A stretch of DNA of 64,000 nucleotides from JADJLQ01 sp038251405 (GTDB lineage Bacteria > Bacteroidota > Bacteroidia > Chitinophagales > Saprospiraceae). The stretch spans positions 29,157 to 93,156 of the forward strand of contig JBBSBH010000019.1 in assembly GCA_038251405.1 (NCBI GenBank), read 5' to 3'. Below the pieces are notes generated by a model, which worked only from the letters and a program-made list of their open reading frames with translations, was not told the DNA's origin and did no database searches. Positions 7,821 to 18,600 of the stretch are shown piece after piece (positions within the stretch are counted from its first letter, which is position 1; each line of letters starts with the position of its first letter). The position numbers and the translations under genes were made by a program.

Positions 7821-9419
7821 ATGAAAAAATCACTTTTCGTCTTATTCGTCCTTATTGCCAATATCTCATTTGCTCAATTAGTGACTGGTGAAAAAGTTGC
7901 TGTTACAAATACAGAAAATGGCCAGGTTAGAGGTTACCTACACAACAAAATTTACACCTATAAAGGCATACCTTATGCTACCGCAAAACGTTTTGAATCA
8001 CCACAAAAACCTTCTCATTGGGAGGGCATACGCAGCTCTATGTCTTATGGCCCGGTTGCTCCTTTATTAACTCCCACAACAAACCTAATGGATGAGAGTG
8101 AATTTATATTTCATCATGACTGGGGCTATACTAATGAAAATTGTTTGGTGCTCAATGTATGGACTCCCGGCATCAAGGATGGCAAAAAAAGACCAGTAAT
8201 GTTTTGGATTCATGGCGGTGGTTTTACCGCTGGTTCTTCTCAGGAACTACCTTCCTATGATGGTGAAAATCTTGCAAAAAAAGGTGATGTAGTGGTGGTG
8301 TCTATTAATCATCGATTGAATATTTTGGGTTTTCTGGATCTGTCTGCCTATGGGGAAAAATATAAAGAGTCGGCTAATCTAAGTATTATAGATATGAAAG
8401 TTGCACTTGAATGGGTGAAGAACAATGTTTCAAATTTTGGTGGCGACCCTGGGAATGTTACCATTTTTGGGCAGTCAGGTGGCGGAGCAAAAGTAAATAC
8501 GCTGATGTCTATGCCATCTGCCAAGGGCTTATTTCACAAAGCAATCAATGAAAGTGGTGCTTTCAGAACAGCTATGTTGGATAAAGAAACAACTCAGTCT
8601 ATTGCTTCAGAAGTGTTGAAAGAATTAAATATCGGTGGTGACAAAATAGATGATATACAAAATGTTTCTTTTGAGAAGCTAAGTATGGCAGGAGGAAAGG
8701 CACTCCATACTATCGCTGAAAAGATGAAAGCAGCGGGTAAACCAGTAATCGGTTTTGGACTTAGCTGGGGCCCTAGCGTAGATGGTACCGTACTACCTTA
8801 CCAACCAACAGCTATAGAAGCTTTGGAACTCTCCAAAAACATTCCATTATTAATAGGTACTACTAAAAACGAATTCAGTGTTTTTCTCGGTTCGATACCT
8901 GCTACCAGTACAGCAGATGAGGCCTATGCCGCCGTGAAAAAGACCTACGGTGATAAGGCTGATGCATATGTAGCAGCTGCCAAAAAAGCATATCCCTATA
9001 TGACAAAACCTGCTGAAATGCTTTCAATCGATTTAATGTTCAGACCCGGTGCAGTTTCACAGGCAAATCTAAAAGCTGATTTTGGCGGTGCACCCACTTA
9101 TATGTATATATTTGACTGGCAATCTCCCGTAATGGATGGAAAATACATGGCCGTGCATTGTATGGAAATTCCATTTGTGTTTAATAATATAGCCAGGTGT
9201 GAAGAAATGACCGGTGGCCAAAAAAATGCCTACGTGCTAGCCGATAAAGTGAGTCAGGCGTGGATCAATTTTGCACGAAAAGGAAATCCAAATCATCCTG
9301 GTTTGCCACTATGGCCTGTTTATACTTCAAAAAATACTTCTACCATGCATTTTAATAATATATGTTCTATAAAACCTCAGATGGATAAAGAGCTTTTTGA
9401 TGTAGTTGCCGGTAATTAA
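7821..9419 (+). CDS. Secreted type-B carboxylesterase
   Basis: An alpha/beta hydrolase of the carboxylesterase/cholinesterase family. A 19-residue Sec signal peptide (MKKSLFVLFVLIANISFAQ) fixes the start at ATG 7821; an upstream TTG at 7782 would bury the signal. The oxyanion-hole motif HGGGF lies near residue 131, the nucleophile elbow is GQSGGG near residue 219 (Gln replaces the usual Glu), and the late His block VHCMEIPFVF is near residue 445. The length of 532 aa fits. It lies between the uronate genes and a hexuronate-type transporter, so it may remove ester groups from uronate-containing polymers. That role is inference. Confidence 0.8.
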   Translation: MKKSLFVLFVLIANISFAQLVTGEKVAVTNTENGQVRGYLHNKIYTYKGIPYATAKRFESPQKPSHWEGIRSSMSYGPVAPLLTPTTNLMDESEFIFHHDWGYTNENCLVLNVWTPGIKDGKKRPVMFWIHGGGFTAGSSQELPSYDGENLAKKGDVVVVSINHRLNILGFLDLSAYGEKYKESANLSIIDMKVALEWVKNNVSNFGGDPGNVTIFGQSGGGAKVNTLMSMPSAKGLFHKAINESGAFRTAMLDKETTQSIASEVLKELNIGGDKIDDIQNVSFEKLSMAGGKALHTIAEKMKAAGKPVIGFGLSWGPSVDGTVLPYQPTAIEALELSKNIPLLIGTTKNEFSVFLGSIPATSTADEAYAAVKKTYGDKADAYVAAAKKAYPYMTKPAEMLSIDLMFRPGAVSQANLKADFGGAPTYMYIFDWQSPVMDGKYMAVHCMEIPFVFNNIARCEEMTGGQKNAYVLADKVSQAWINFARKGNPNHPGLPLWPVYTSKNTSTMHFNNICSIKPQMDKELFDVVAGN

Positions 9420-9538
9420 ATGATCCGATAAAAAATCTATCTGATTATTCATTCTCATAATTTTATAATATCTTGATTCCAATTTAAAACTCTTATCAAC
9501 GTAATGTAGAGTGCGGCTGTCGTTGATGCAACTCAAGT

Positions 9539-10840
9539 ATGAATATGAAAAAAATCGGGTCTTATCGGTGGGTTATTTGCGCTTTATTATTCTTCGCTAC
9601 TACTATCAATTACTTAGATCGGGCAGTAATAAGCCTTGTCAAAGAATATCTCGATGTGGAATTTAAATGGACTAATGCAGACTATGCAACTGTTACGATT
9701 GCTTTTCAGGCCGCCTATGCTTTCTTTATGATTTTCGCCGGGAGGTTAATTGATTGGTTGGGCACTAAAAAAGGATATGCCTTAGCATTGATTGGCTGGA
9801 GTATCGCAGCTATGAGTCACTTTTTCATCAGAACGAATTTAGGTTTCATATTTGCTCGTATAGGACTTGGTGCTACCGAATCAGGTAATTTCCCTGCTGC
9901 TATCAAGACGGTCTCACAATGGTTTCCTAAGAAAGAACGTGCATTTGCTACTGGTATATTTAATGCCGGTACCAATGTAGGTGCCATCATAGCGCCTCTT
10001 TCAGTACCATTTATTGCTGTCGCTTATGGGTGGAGGGCCGCTTTTTTGATCATAGGCAGTTTAGGTTTTATATGGTTGATATTTTGGTTTATCTATTATG
10101 AAATCCCTAAAAAACAAAAGCGACTTTCCACCGAGGAGTTTGAATTAATTCACAGTGATTTAGATGAGAAAAATGACATTTCAGAAGATGCTAAAAAGCC
10201 AGGCTGGCTGGTACTATTAAAATTTAAACAAACCTGGGCTTTTGCGGTAGGCAAACTCCTCACTGATGGAGTATGGTGGTTCTATTTATTTTGGTTGCCC
10301 GCTTTTTTAAATGAACAATACGGACTTGAAAAGACGCAACTATCTTTTCCCACTGCTGTTGTATTTATCATTGCCACTTTTGGCAGCGTTTATGGCGGGT
10401 GGTTACCTATGAAATTCATTTCTTCTGGAATGCCGATATTTCAAGCAAGAAAACGAGCTTTATTAATTTACGCTGTTTGTGCGCTTCCGGTTATTATTAG
10501 CCAATTTGCAGGATCTATCAATATGTGGTTGGCAGTGCTCATGATCGGGTTGGCAGCATCAGCTCACCAGGCCTGGAGTGCCAATCTATTTACGACTGTA
10601 AGTGATATGTTTCCCAAGATTACCGTTGCCTCCATTACGGGTATTGGAGGCATGGCAGGTGGTGTGGGAGGAATGGTAGTTACTTATGCTGCAGGACAAT
10701 TATTTGATCATTATAAAGCGCTAGGCCATATCCAAACAGGTTATTACCTGGTTTTCTTCTATTGCGGCCTGGCTTACCTTGTTGCCTGGGTTATCATGCA
10801 TTTCCTTGTACCCAAAATGGAAAGAGTTGTCTTAAAATAA
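9539..10840 (+). CDS. MFS transporter, hexuronate (ExuT-like) anion:cation symporter family
   Basis: A 433-residue inner-membrane protein with about twelve hydrophobic segments. It has the ACS-family NYLDR signature near residues 24-28, a G-x-x-x-D/R-x-G loop-2 motif (GRLIDWLGTKKG), and the FPAAIKTVSQWFP block common to hexuronate and glucarate permeases. It probably imports galacturonate or glucuronate by proton symport and so feeds uxaC. ATG 9539 was chosen; ATG 9545 two codons later is equally possible. The gap before it (9420-9538) shows no clear promoter. Confidence 0.85.
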   Translation: MNMKKIGSYRWVICALLFFATTINYLDRAVISLVKEYLDVEFKWTNADYATVTIAFQAAYAFFMIFAGRLIDWLGTKKGYALALIGWSIAAMSHFFIRTNLGFIFARIGLGATESGNFPAAIKTVSQWFPKKERAFATGIFNAGTNVGAIIAPLSVPFIAVAYGWRAAFLIIGSLGFIWLIFWFIYYEIPKKQKRLSTEEFELIHSDLDEKNDISEDAKKPGWLVLLKFKQTWAFAVGKLLTDGVWWFYLFWLPAFLNEQYGLEKTQLSFPTAVVFIIATFGSVYGGWLPMKFISSGMPIFQARKRALLIYAVCALPVIISQFAGSINMWLAVLMIGLAASAHQAWSANLFTTVSDMFPKITVASITGIGGMAGGVGGMVVTYAAGQLFDHYKALGHIQTGYYLVFFYCGLAYLVAWVIMHFLVPKMERVVLK

Positions 10841-10866
10841 GCCTGGTATAAAACGGGGAATCTTAT

Positions 10867-10874
10867 TATATTTG
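10867..10874 (+). promoter_or_regulatory. Candidate -7 box (TATATTTG) for the tRNA
   Basis: An exact match to TAnnTTTG about 45 bases before the tRNA, a normal distance for a short tRNA leader. No matching -33 TTTG was found, so support is partial. Confidence 0.4.
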
Positions 10875-10918
10875 CGCCCTCAAAAAAGGGTCGAAGTGGC
10901 TTTTTATTTTGACATAAT

Positions 10919-10992
10919 GGCGTGGTAGCTCAGCTGGTTAGAGCACGCGATTCATAATCGCGAGGTCGAGAGTTCAAGTCTCTCTCACGCTA
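10919..10992 (+). tRNA. tRNA-Met (anticodon CAU)
   Basis: A cloverleaf can be drawn by hand. The acceptor arms are ggcgtgg and tcacgct, with two G-U pairs. The D arm is gctcagctggttagagc, the anticodon stem is cgcga/tcgcg with loop ttcataa, the T arm is gagag-ttcaagt-ctctc, and the discriminator is A. The anticodon CAU could be elongator Met or lysidine-modified Ile2. The G1-U72 pair is unlike a standard initiator but does not separate the other two. CCA is not encoded. Confidence 0.92.
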
Positions 10993-11120
10993 CTTTTTCT
11001 CTTCAAGTAACTATAAATCAGTATTTTATACATATCATTGGATGCTTTAAATATAATCGTATTTGGTATTGAATTTTTCACAAATCTAAGCAGCCCTATT
11101 ATTCAGTATTCACCACTACC

Positions 11121-11680
11121 CTACCGCATGATCACCACATATCCCTTCACTGGAGCCGATTGCGATCCCAAATCCAGCAAATAATAATAACTCCCTTCAG
11201 GTAATGGTTGCCCACTGGTATTCACACCATCCCAATTGTTTTGATAGTCATTGGATTTGTAGACCACATCACCCCATCTATTAAACACTGTTAGCTTAGT
11301 GGGCTTAGGGCCAAATGCATCGGGGCATTTTTTCAAAACCTCTACTATAAAATACCGGTTTGCTCCTGTAGGGCCAGTGGGAAAAATTACATTGGGTAGT
11401 ACCAGGGAATTTCTATCATTGCAGGGAGCTTCTACTTCAAATTCGATGGTAGAGCTTTTACAAGCATCTGGACAATCCGTAGCACATACGGTATAGTTTA
11501 ATTTTTCTTTCCCTGTAAAGCCTTGCTTGGGTGTGTAGGTGCCTTTGCCCGTGGTGCGGGAGTAAATGATTTTTCCATTATTTGGGTTTTCAATGGAGAC
11601 ATCCAACACACTTCCATTGGGAATAATATCATTGGATAAAATATCGAATAAACTAGAAGTTTGGTATTTTACTTGTAGTT
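11121..11680 (-). repeat. Duplicated C-terminal block, partner 15676..16235
   Basis: The Ig/cadherin-like and CHU_C coding regions of the two giant genes are nearly the same base for base. Identity ends at the stop codon: one copy ends CGG-TAG and the other CGG-TGA. The sharp edge suggests duplication or gene conversion restricted to the coding sequence. Confidence 0.8.
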
Positions 11681-14600
11681 GATCGGGATTTACTGTGATA
11701 TTTTGGATACTTGATGAAGCATTAATAGTAAAACTCTGCTTTATACTACATCCATTACCATCAAAAATAGAAACTTCTTGATTGCCTGCACAAAGTTTAG
11801 TCGCAGTTGCAGAAATGAGGTTTTGATTTATTTCTCCTGATGCCCATCTTACTTCAAAATTATTTAGAGGATCAGTGCCGCCGGAAAGAAACAAACTTGC
11901 TTGCCCGTTACAATTAGGCCCGTTACAGGTGCTTGGTTTCAATCCAAGTGGATCCAATACGGCAAGAATTTTTTGAGGTTCTATTAATTCTGTTTTTATT
12001 ACTAAAGGACACCGATTGACATCGGAAATATTGATAGTATAAATACCAGAAGCAAGCTTTGAAAATTGGCCAAAATTTTGATAAGTATCATTGTTTAAAG
12101 CATAAGTATATGGTGTAGTACCTCCAGATGCATTTAACCTAATTGTACCTTGCGCTAAGTTTGGACAAGGATTATTTATTATAGTAGAGTCAATTAAATT
12201 TAATGGTGCAGGTTGTTTTATTTCAATTGTATCTAATAAAGTACAGCCATTTATGTCCCTGATACTGGTAAAATAAGTACCACTTTGCAGGCCATCGTAC
12301 CTAATATCCGGCCTTATTGCAAATAATGAATCTTTACCCTGTGGGTTCTTAATTCTAACAATTTCACCAATTAAAATCGAACCATCTGAAAACTTTCTAT
12401 TGCTTAAAGTGATAATACCAGTTTTATCATTGAAACATTGTGGATTATTTATCTGAACGGAATCAATAATATTTTTTTGAACAGCAATATTGGCATAGGC
12501 GGTATCACTGCATCCCTTAGCATCGATTACTACCAGGCCTACTCTGCCTTCAGCTAAATTGGTAAAAGCATTACCTATCATAGTGCCTGGTCCTAACCAT
12601 TTGAAAGTATAGGGTCTTATTCCTAATATCTTTAAAAAGTCAGGAGATGTTCTGCCATCAGATACCCCTGAACACAAAGGCATTCTATCAATTAATATGG
12701 CAGATTTTGGTCTTTCGGAGGTCAATACGACACTATCGGTTGCCATACATCCCTGGGCGTCTGTTACGGTAACAAAATACTTTCCGGATTTTAATCCTTG
12801 AATAGTGGGACTAATGCTCCCTGTACTCCAGGTCTGTCTATACACGGGAGTACCACCTGTAATGCCTACAGTAACTTTACCATCACCACCTTTACAACTT
12901 TCAGGAAGTAGATTAGTGAGATCGAGTCTCAAATTATTAAGTGCAGCATTATATTTAAAGGTGTCTCTTAAAATGGACCCTCTGGCATCTTTTGTCAATA
13001 AAATATAATCACCACCCGTATTATTACTAAAAATTGGGAATGGTAGAGATTGATTTGTGGATATAGAATCTATATTAGCAGGATTACTTAGTAGTGAATA
13101 ATAGATTTTATAAGGGCTTACTCCATTAAAAATCTGTCCAAATAAGGTTTTACCACATTGCGAATAAAATACATCTATATTCGATCCCGGGCTGATATTA
13201 AACGTACACTCTAATTTACTTTGGGCTGAAGTCGGAAGTGAGTTGCCATCGGGATTGGATAATTCAAGTTTGGGAAAACTCGGCCCGGGATCAGGAACAA
13301 TATTTACTTTAGTAGGCCCAGGTGGCCCCTTGATTGTAAAACAAAATTCTATAAGCACTTCTTCATTGGTAAAATCATGTGCATCGAGATTGAGATCTAT
13401 CCAGAAAAATTTTATAAACCCTTGAGCTACCGTGTTAGGGTTTACTATTTGATCAGCTGGTTGCCCAAGTTTTGGATTGGCATTCTGAGCACTTACAAAG
13501 GTCAATGTCTGAGGATTAAAAGCAAATGTAAACTGTGCTGCAGCCAGGTTAGGAGCTTTTCCAATAAGGATAGGAATGCATATTTGGTCACCAATTTTTC
13601 CATCAGCACAGGCTATTTTGATGTCTATCGGGTCTTGGGCTATGCTAACGAAACTGGATATGCTGCATCCATTAGCATCCCTGATTGTGATAACATATCT
13701 TCCGGGTTTCGGTACTAAAAAATTCATGGCTTTACCATTCTTTGTAGGTCCATTTTTCAGTTGGCCAATGGCATTTGGGTCACGATCGTTCACGATACTT
13801 ACCACCGTATAATTTGCATTGGTATCAAACTCAGGCAATCCTCCTGTGGCAGTAAATGTTCCTGTATAATTTCCTACGCCATTATTAGTACCCGTGATAC
13901 CAGTGAGTTTTAACGCATTTAAATAGACTACTGAAAATGCTGAGTCTGCATTTAAATCAATACAGGCACCTGGAATTCCATTGGTGCCTTCAAAATCCGA
14001 TTGAGATCCAGTGGGGGCAAAATTGTCTACTGTAACAGGTGCAAACCAAAATTGTGTCGGTTTACCATTATTAAAAACAGTTTGCTGATAACCATCGTTG
14101 TAGAATCTGATATTTCCATCATTGAAAGAACCTTTACCTATCCATAAACCGCCAAATTGAAATATTGGTGTTCCATTATTATTGATAGGACTTGTTTTAT
14201 TTAGGCAAGAATCAGTTAATAATTGGGACAATGATTTAGCTCTTATTGTTGGTTTGCAATCATAATATACATATGCAATACCAGGTGGAGTTGATGGTAT
14301 AGGGTCTACAAAAGAATAATCTCCATTATGTTTTACGGTCAGCGTATCTCCTGGGCAGAGATATTTTATTTTATTTGTACTTGCCACTCCACCTCCAAAT
14401 AGCTTAAATGTACCAGCGTTTTGACCAGTACAAGTAGTGCCGGTCACTAGCCGAATCGGCCAGCTCTCCAGCGTCAGCTGTAGCGCCAATGGATTAGTAA
14501 TCTTCACCGTATATATACCTGCTTCTGCTGAAGTGAATAGTGCAAATGGCAGTTTATTTGATCCTTTGATGGTTTTGTATTGTGCATCATTTTTATACCA

Positions 14601-15368
14601 GATATAGGTGCTGGTGGTGACAGTATCGTCTATTTTTAGTTCGAGTGTGTAAGGCGTGTTTGGTGGTATGGTGATGGTGGTATCGGCGTAGATTTTTTGT
14701 TGGGGGGGGTAACTGAAATTGCTCTCTACCCATTTATTCTTTACATATATTAACTCAGTTAACTTACTTTGATTTTGTACTATCCCGTTAAAAGTAAATT
14801 TGTTGTCATTAAATAGAGCTAGCCTTAATTGTGGACTATTTGCACCAAAGTCAGGAATAATTCCTGTGAAATTATTATCATCCACCCAGAATTCCAGTAA
14901 GCGATTGTTGATGGCTAAGTCCGGTAAATTACCATAGAATTTATTATGGCTTAATTTCAAAGTATGCAGAAGTGGGGAATTTTTGAAATTCGATATAGTA
15001 CCTACCAATTTATTAATTCTTAGGTCCAAAAAATTTAGATTTGGCAGATTTAGATCTGTCCAGGTTCCCATTAAATTATTTTGTTGTAAAGAAATATTTT
15101 GTATGCAACCATCTGATGTAAAAGATAAACCATACCACTGAGTTATTGGCTTACTCAAATCCCATTTATTAAACCAACCACCTCCGCCAGTAGCATTATA
15201 AAGTTTCACTAACTCCAAAGAATCACTTTTCCTATCACATACAAAATGAGGTGCAAAAGATGTCTCCCTGGCTTTATCATATGGCTTAAAGGAAAAGTCA
15301 GATCGCAAGATGCAGGTCAAGGCTCCTGAGAGTAACAAAAGGGGGATCCAAAGGGAAATGCGCATCAT
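11121..15368 (-). CDS. Giant secreted LRR/Ig-like/cohesin-like/SprB-like protein with T9SS type B (CHU_C) tail
   Basis: A 1415-residue exported protein. Its order is: signal peptide or anchor (residues 5-20); an LRR block opened by CDRKSDSLELVKLYNATGG (about 44-230); one Ig-like domain with the TWYKND/NPLALQLTLESW pattern (240-305); a cohesin-like beta domain (about 583-722); SprB-like repeats with the GG.P.Y…WSTG pattern (about 820-1130); an Ig/cadherin-like domain starting VKYQTSSLFD (1230-1310); and a CHU_C gliding-type domain from LPNVIFPTG to the end (VFNRWGDVVY…GYVVIMR). It is probably a surface adhesin delivered by the type IX system. The first 300 and last 190 residues nearly match the gene at 15676; the middle does not. 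Confidence 0.8.
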   Translation of the reverse strand: MMRISLWIPLLLLSGALTCILRSDFSFKPYDKARETSFAPHFVCDRKSDSLELVKLYNATGGGGWFNKWDLSKPITQWYGLSFTSDGCIQNISLQQNNLMGTWTDLNLPNLNFLDLRINKLVGTISNFKNSPLLHTLKLSHNKFYGNLPDLAINNRLLEFWVDDNNFTGIIPDFGANSPQLRLALFNDNKFTFNGIVQNQSKLTELIYVKNKWVESNFSYPPQQKIYADTTITIPPNTPYTLELKIDDTVTTSTYIWYKNDAQYKTIKGSNKLPFALFTSAEAGIYTVKITNPLALQLTLESWPIRLVTGTTCTGQNAGTFKLFGGGVASTNKIKYLCPGDTLTVKHNGDYSFVDPIPSTPPGIAYVYYDCKPTIRAKSLSQLLTDSCLNKTSPINNNGTPIFQFGGLWIGKGSFNDGNIRFYNDGYQQTVFNNGKPTQFWFAPVTVDNFAPTGSQSDFEGTNGIPGACIDLNADSAFSVVYLNALKLTGITGTNNGVGNYTGTFTATGGLPEFDTNANYTVVSIVNDRDPNAIGQLKNGPTKNGKAMNFLVPKPGRYVITIRDANGCSISSFVSIAQDPIDIKIACADGKIGDQICIPILIGKAPNLAAAQFTFAFNPQTLTFVSAQNANPKLGQPADQIVNPNTVAQGFIKFFWIDLNLDAHDFTNEEVLIEFCFTIKGPPGPTKVNIVPDPGPSFPKLELSNPDGNSLPTSAQSKLECTFNISPGSNIDVFYSQCGKTLFGQIFNGVSPYKIYYSLLSNPANIDSISTNQSLPFPIFSNNTGGDYILLTKDARGSILRDTFKYNAALNNLRLDLTNLLPESCKGGDGKVTVGITGGTPVYRQTWSTGSISPTIQGLKSGKYFVTVTDAQGCMATDSVVLTSERPKSAILIDRMPLCSGVSDGRTSPDFLKILGIRPYTFKWLGPGTMIGNAFTNLAEGRVGLVVIDAKGCSDTAYANIAVQKNIIDSVQINNPQCFNDKTGIITLSNRKFSDGSILIGEIVRIKNPQGKDSLFAIRPDIRYDGLQSGTYFTSIRDINGCTLLDTIEIKQPAPLNLIDSTIINNPCPNLAQGTIRLNASGGTTPYTYALNNDTYQNFGQFSKLASGIYTINISDVNRCPLVIKTELIEPQKILAVLDPLGLKPSTCNGPNCNGQASLFLSGGTDPLNNFEVRWASGEINQNLISATATKLCAGNQEVSIFDGNGCSIKQSFTINASSSIQNITVNPDQLQVKYQTSSLFDILSNDIIPNGSVLDVSIENPNNGKIIYSRTTGKGTYTPKQGFTGKEKLNYTVCATDCPDACKSSTIEFEVEAPCNDRNSLVLPNVIFPTGPTGANRYFIVEVLKKCPDAFGPKPTKLTVFNRWGDVVYKSNDYQNNWDGVNTSGQPLPEGSYYYLLDLGSQSAPVKGYVVIMR

Positions 15369-15384
15369 GTAAATATAAAATTAA
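14455..15384 (-). repeat. Duplicated N-terminal block, partner 20115..21064
   Basis: This covers the signal peptide, first LRR module and first Ig-like module of both giant genes, plus 16 identical bases before the ATG (taaatataaaattaaa on the plus strand). Beyond that the two upstream regions have nothing in common, so this marks the duplication edge. Confidence 0.8.
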
Positions 15385-15658
15385 AGGTGTCATCATTTCT
15401 ACAACCGAGCTTGTAATAGATCGCATAGGATCTTGAAATTACAGGAAGCTTAATGGTAAAAATATACGCTGATTCCTCAACACATATCTTTGAAGGAATG
15501 GTCCTACACGGATTATTTTCAAGTTCACTTCCTGAGGCACCGGCTTTATATTCACAATAAAAATCACTATCAATAATATGTCTTGCCTGGATGTCTAAAC
15601 TCAAATTCAGGCAAACAATTAAAGTGATCAGATTAAGAAGATTTAATTTTTGTTTCAT
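15365..15658 (-). pseudogene. Truncated N-terminus of a CHU_C/gliding-type secreted protein
   Basis: A 97-codon ORF with a signal peptide (MKQKLNLLNLITLIVCLNLS). It then has the ARHII..DFYCEY opening and a PCRTIPSKICVEESAYIFTIKLPVI…Y…CRND block. From memory of the family, these are the first and later parts of the N-terminal domain of large T9SS type B proteins, normally separated by some 70-80 residues and followed by hundreds more. Here the inner part is missing and the ORF runs into the start of the LRR gene (ATGA overlap). I read it as the stump of an older gene cut off by arrival of the LRR copy. A small secreted protein is the alternative. Confidence 0.55.
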
Positions 15659-15675
15659 AAATTAATCAGATTTTC

Positions 15676-18600
15676 TCACCGCATGATCACCACATATCCC
15701 TTCACTGGAGCCGACTGCGATCCCAAATCAAGCAAGTAATAATAAGTCCCTTCAGGTAATGGTTGGCCACTGGTATTCACACCCTCCCAATTGTTTTGAT
15801 AGTCATTGGATTTGTAAACCACATCACCCCACCTATTGAACACCGTTAGCTTAGTGGGCTTAGGGCCAAATGCATCGGGGCATTTTTTCAAAGCCTCTAC
15901 TATAAAATACCTGTTTGCTCCTGTAGGGCCTGTGGGAAATATTACATTGGGTAGTACCAGGGAATTCCTATCGTTACACGGAGCTTCTACATCAAACTCT
16001 ATAGTGGAGGTTTGGCACTGGTCAGGGCAGTCTGTAAGACATACTTTATAGTTTAATTTTTCTTTTCCTGATGCACCTTTCACAGGGGTATAAGTGCCTT
16101 TACCAGTACTATTGGAAAAAAGAAGATTCCCATTTAATGGGTTGTCAATGGTAATATTTTGCGAAAGATTTGAAGGCACTTGATCGTTTTTTAAAACATC
16201 AAATAAAGCAGGAGTCTGGTACTTTACAATGATCACATCAGCTGCAAGATTTAAACTACTGGCCGTACAATTGTTAGCCACCAACCGAACTGGCCAGCTC
16301 TCCAGCGTTAGCTGTGGCGCCAATGGATTAGTAATCTTTACCGTATAGGTGCCTGCATCAGCTGAAGTCAATGGTGCAAATGGCAGTTTATTTGATCCTT
16401 TGATGGTCTTATATATTACACCATTTTTGTACCAAGTGTAAGTACTGGTGGTGACTGTATCGTCTATTTTGAGATCTAGTGTATAGGAGGTATTAGAGGT
16501 GAAGAGGATGGTGGTGTCGGTGTAGATTTTTTGTTGTGGGGCGTAACGGATGGTATCGGATATACTTCCCTTGTTAATAATATTTATCAAATTGATATTG
16601 AATTCGAGATTTGGAATAATACTCGAAAAAGTAAATTTATTGTTTTCACCATAAAGAAATGAAAATTTGGGTAATTTATCGAATTTTGGAATGATGTTAG
16701 AGAGTTGATTGTATGATGCATTAAGATTCTGAAGATTAGTCGCTATATTAAAATTTGGAATTGACCCAGTTAGTTGATTATCGTCAACATTAATTTGTCT
16801 AATCAATGGCATTTTATCGAAATTAGGAATTTCTCCAGTAAATTGATTTCTGCTTAAATGAATTCTATCTATTAAAGGCATTTTATCAAAATTGGGAATG
16901 GATCCAGTTAATTTATTTTCATAGCATCCAAGCCTATAAAGTTTAGGTAATTTATCAAAATTAGGAAGGATTCCAGTTAACTGATTGCCTTCTAAAGCAA
17001 GATAATTCAACTGTGGCAACTTAGAAAAATCAGGAATGCTACCAGAAAAAAGATTTTCTTCCAATCTTAAAGTTTGAAGTGCAGGCAAGTCTATATCTGG
17101 TATTGATCCAGTTAATTTATTCCCCCTCAAATTTAAATAAGTTAGACTTTTTAAATTTATTTGTACAAATTTTCCTTGCAAATTATTTCCGATGCAACAA
17201 TTAGATCTCGAGGTATCGTTCAATCGAATTTCAGTTACACAGCCATCACTATTTATTGATATTCCCCACCATAAATTTATCGGTTCACTCAAATCCCATT
17301 TTTTCCACCAGTTATTACCCCCAGTTGCATTATAAAACTTTATCAATTCCAAGCTATCACTTTTCCTATCACATACCAGCGCAGGCAATGCTTGCAATCG
17401 AATATCATAGCTCTCCAGGGTCAGCTGCGGTGCCAGAGGGTTAGTAATCTTTACTGTATATGTGCCATTATCGCCAGATGTAAATGATGTGAATGGTAGT
17501 TTATTCGATCCTTTGATATTTTTGTATAGTACACGATTTTTATACCAGGTGTAGGTGCTGGTGGTGACGGTATCGTCAATTTTGAGATCCAAGATATAAG
17601 GAGAGTTGGGGGATATGGTGATAACAGTATCAGTGTAGATCTTTTTTTGTGGTGCATAGATGAGCGTATCAAAATTACATGTAGGACAATCCTTATTAAT
17701 AATATCTGTCTGAGTTTTGTTTTGTGAAATATTGCGAATTAAGTGATTGAATGTAAGATTGTTTTCCTGGACAGTTAAGAAAGAAATTTTAGGATTGTTT
17801 ATATAAAAAGAAGGTAATGTACCACTCAATTCATTATTGTGCAGCCATAAATTAATCAAATCTTTATGATTACTAAAACCAGGAATTAAGCCCGTTAATT
17901 TATTGTCATTTAGTTGAAGTATTTGAAGATGACTATTAAATGAAAAGGACGGAATATTTTTTACTAAATTATTGAACGAAAACCTAAGATTTATCAAATC
18001 AAGACAGTTATTGAAGCTGGGGATTATTCCAGTCAATTGGTTCTGTGAAATATCGATATCAATTAATTTTATGGTTTTGTCAAAAGGAGGAATGGAACCT
18101 GACAATTTATTATTTGGAAAAGAAATAATTTCTAATGAAAGAGTCTTATCAAAATTAGGTATTACTCCATTAAGTTGATTTGAGCCAAGTCTTATATTTT
18201 TAAGTTTAGGTAAATTAAAATTGGGAATGGCTCCGGATAATTGATTATTATTTAGAAATAAAGCAATAATTTCAGGAGTGCTTTCTAAATTTGGAATTGT
18301 ACCAGTCAACTGATTTTCAAACAGAAATAAATAATAAACCTTTGGTAATTTATCAAAATCTGGAATTGAACCAGTCAGTTTATTGCCATATAAAATTAAT
18401 TCGCCCAGTTTCGGCAGATCATAATTTGGAATTGAGCCTGTCAATTGATTATGATTTAGATATAGTGCTTTAAGGCCCTTAAGATTTACAAAATTTGGAA
18501 TAGTTCCACTTAATTCGTTAGTCGCTAGACCTAACGTTTCAAGATTTGGCAATTTGGCAAAATTGGGAATGTTCCCTGATAATTTATTCACTTGTAGCCC

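Noticed and set aside
10919..10992. tRNA as an attachment site for an integrated element
   Set aside because: No integrase gene and no repeat of the tRNA 3' end was noticed nearby; the giant genes downstream look like local duplicates.
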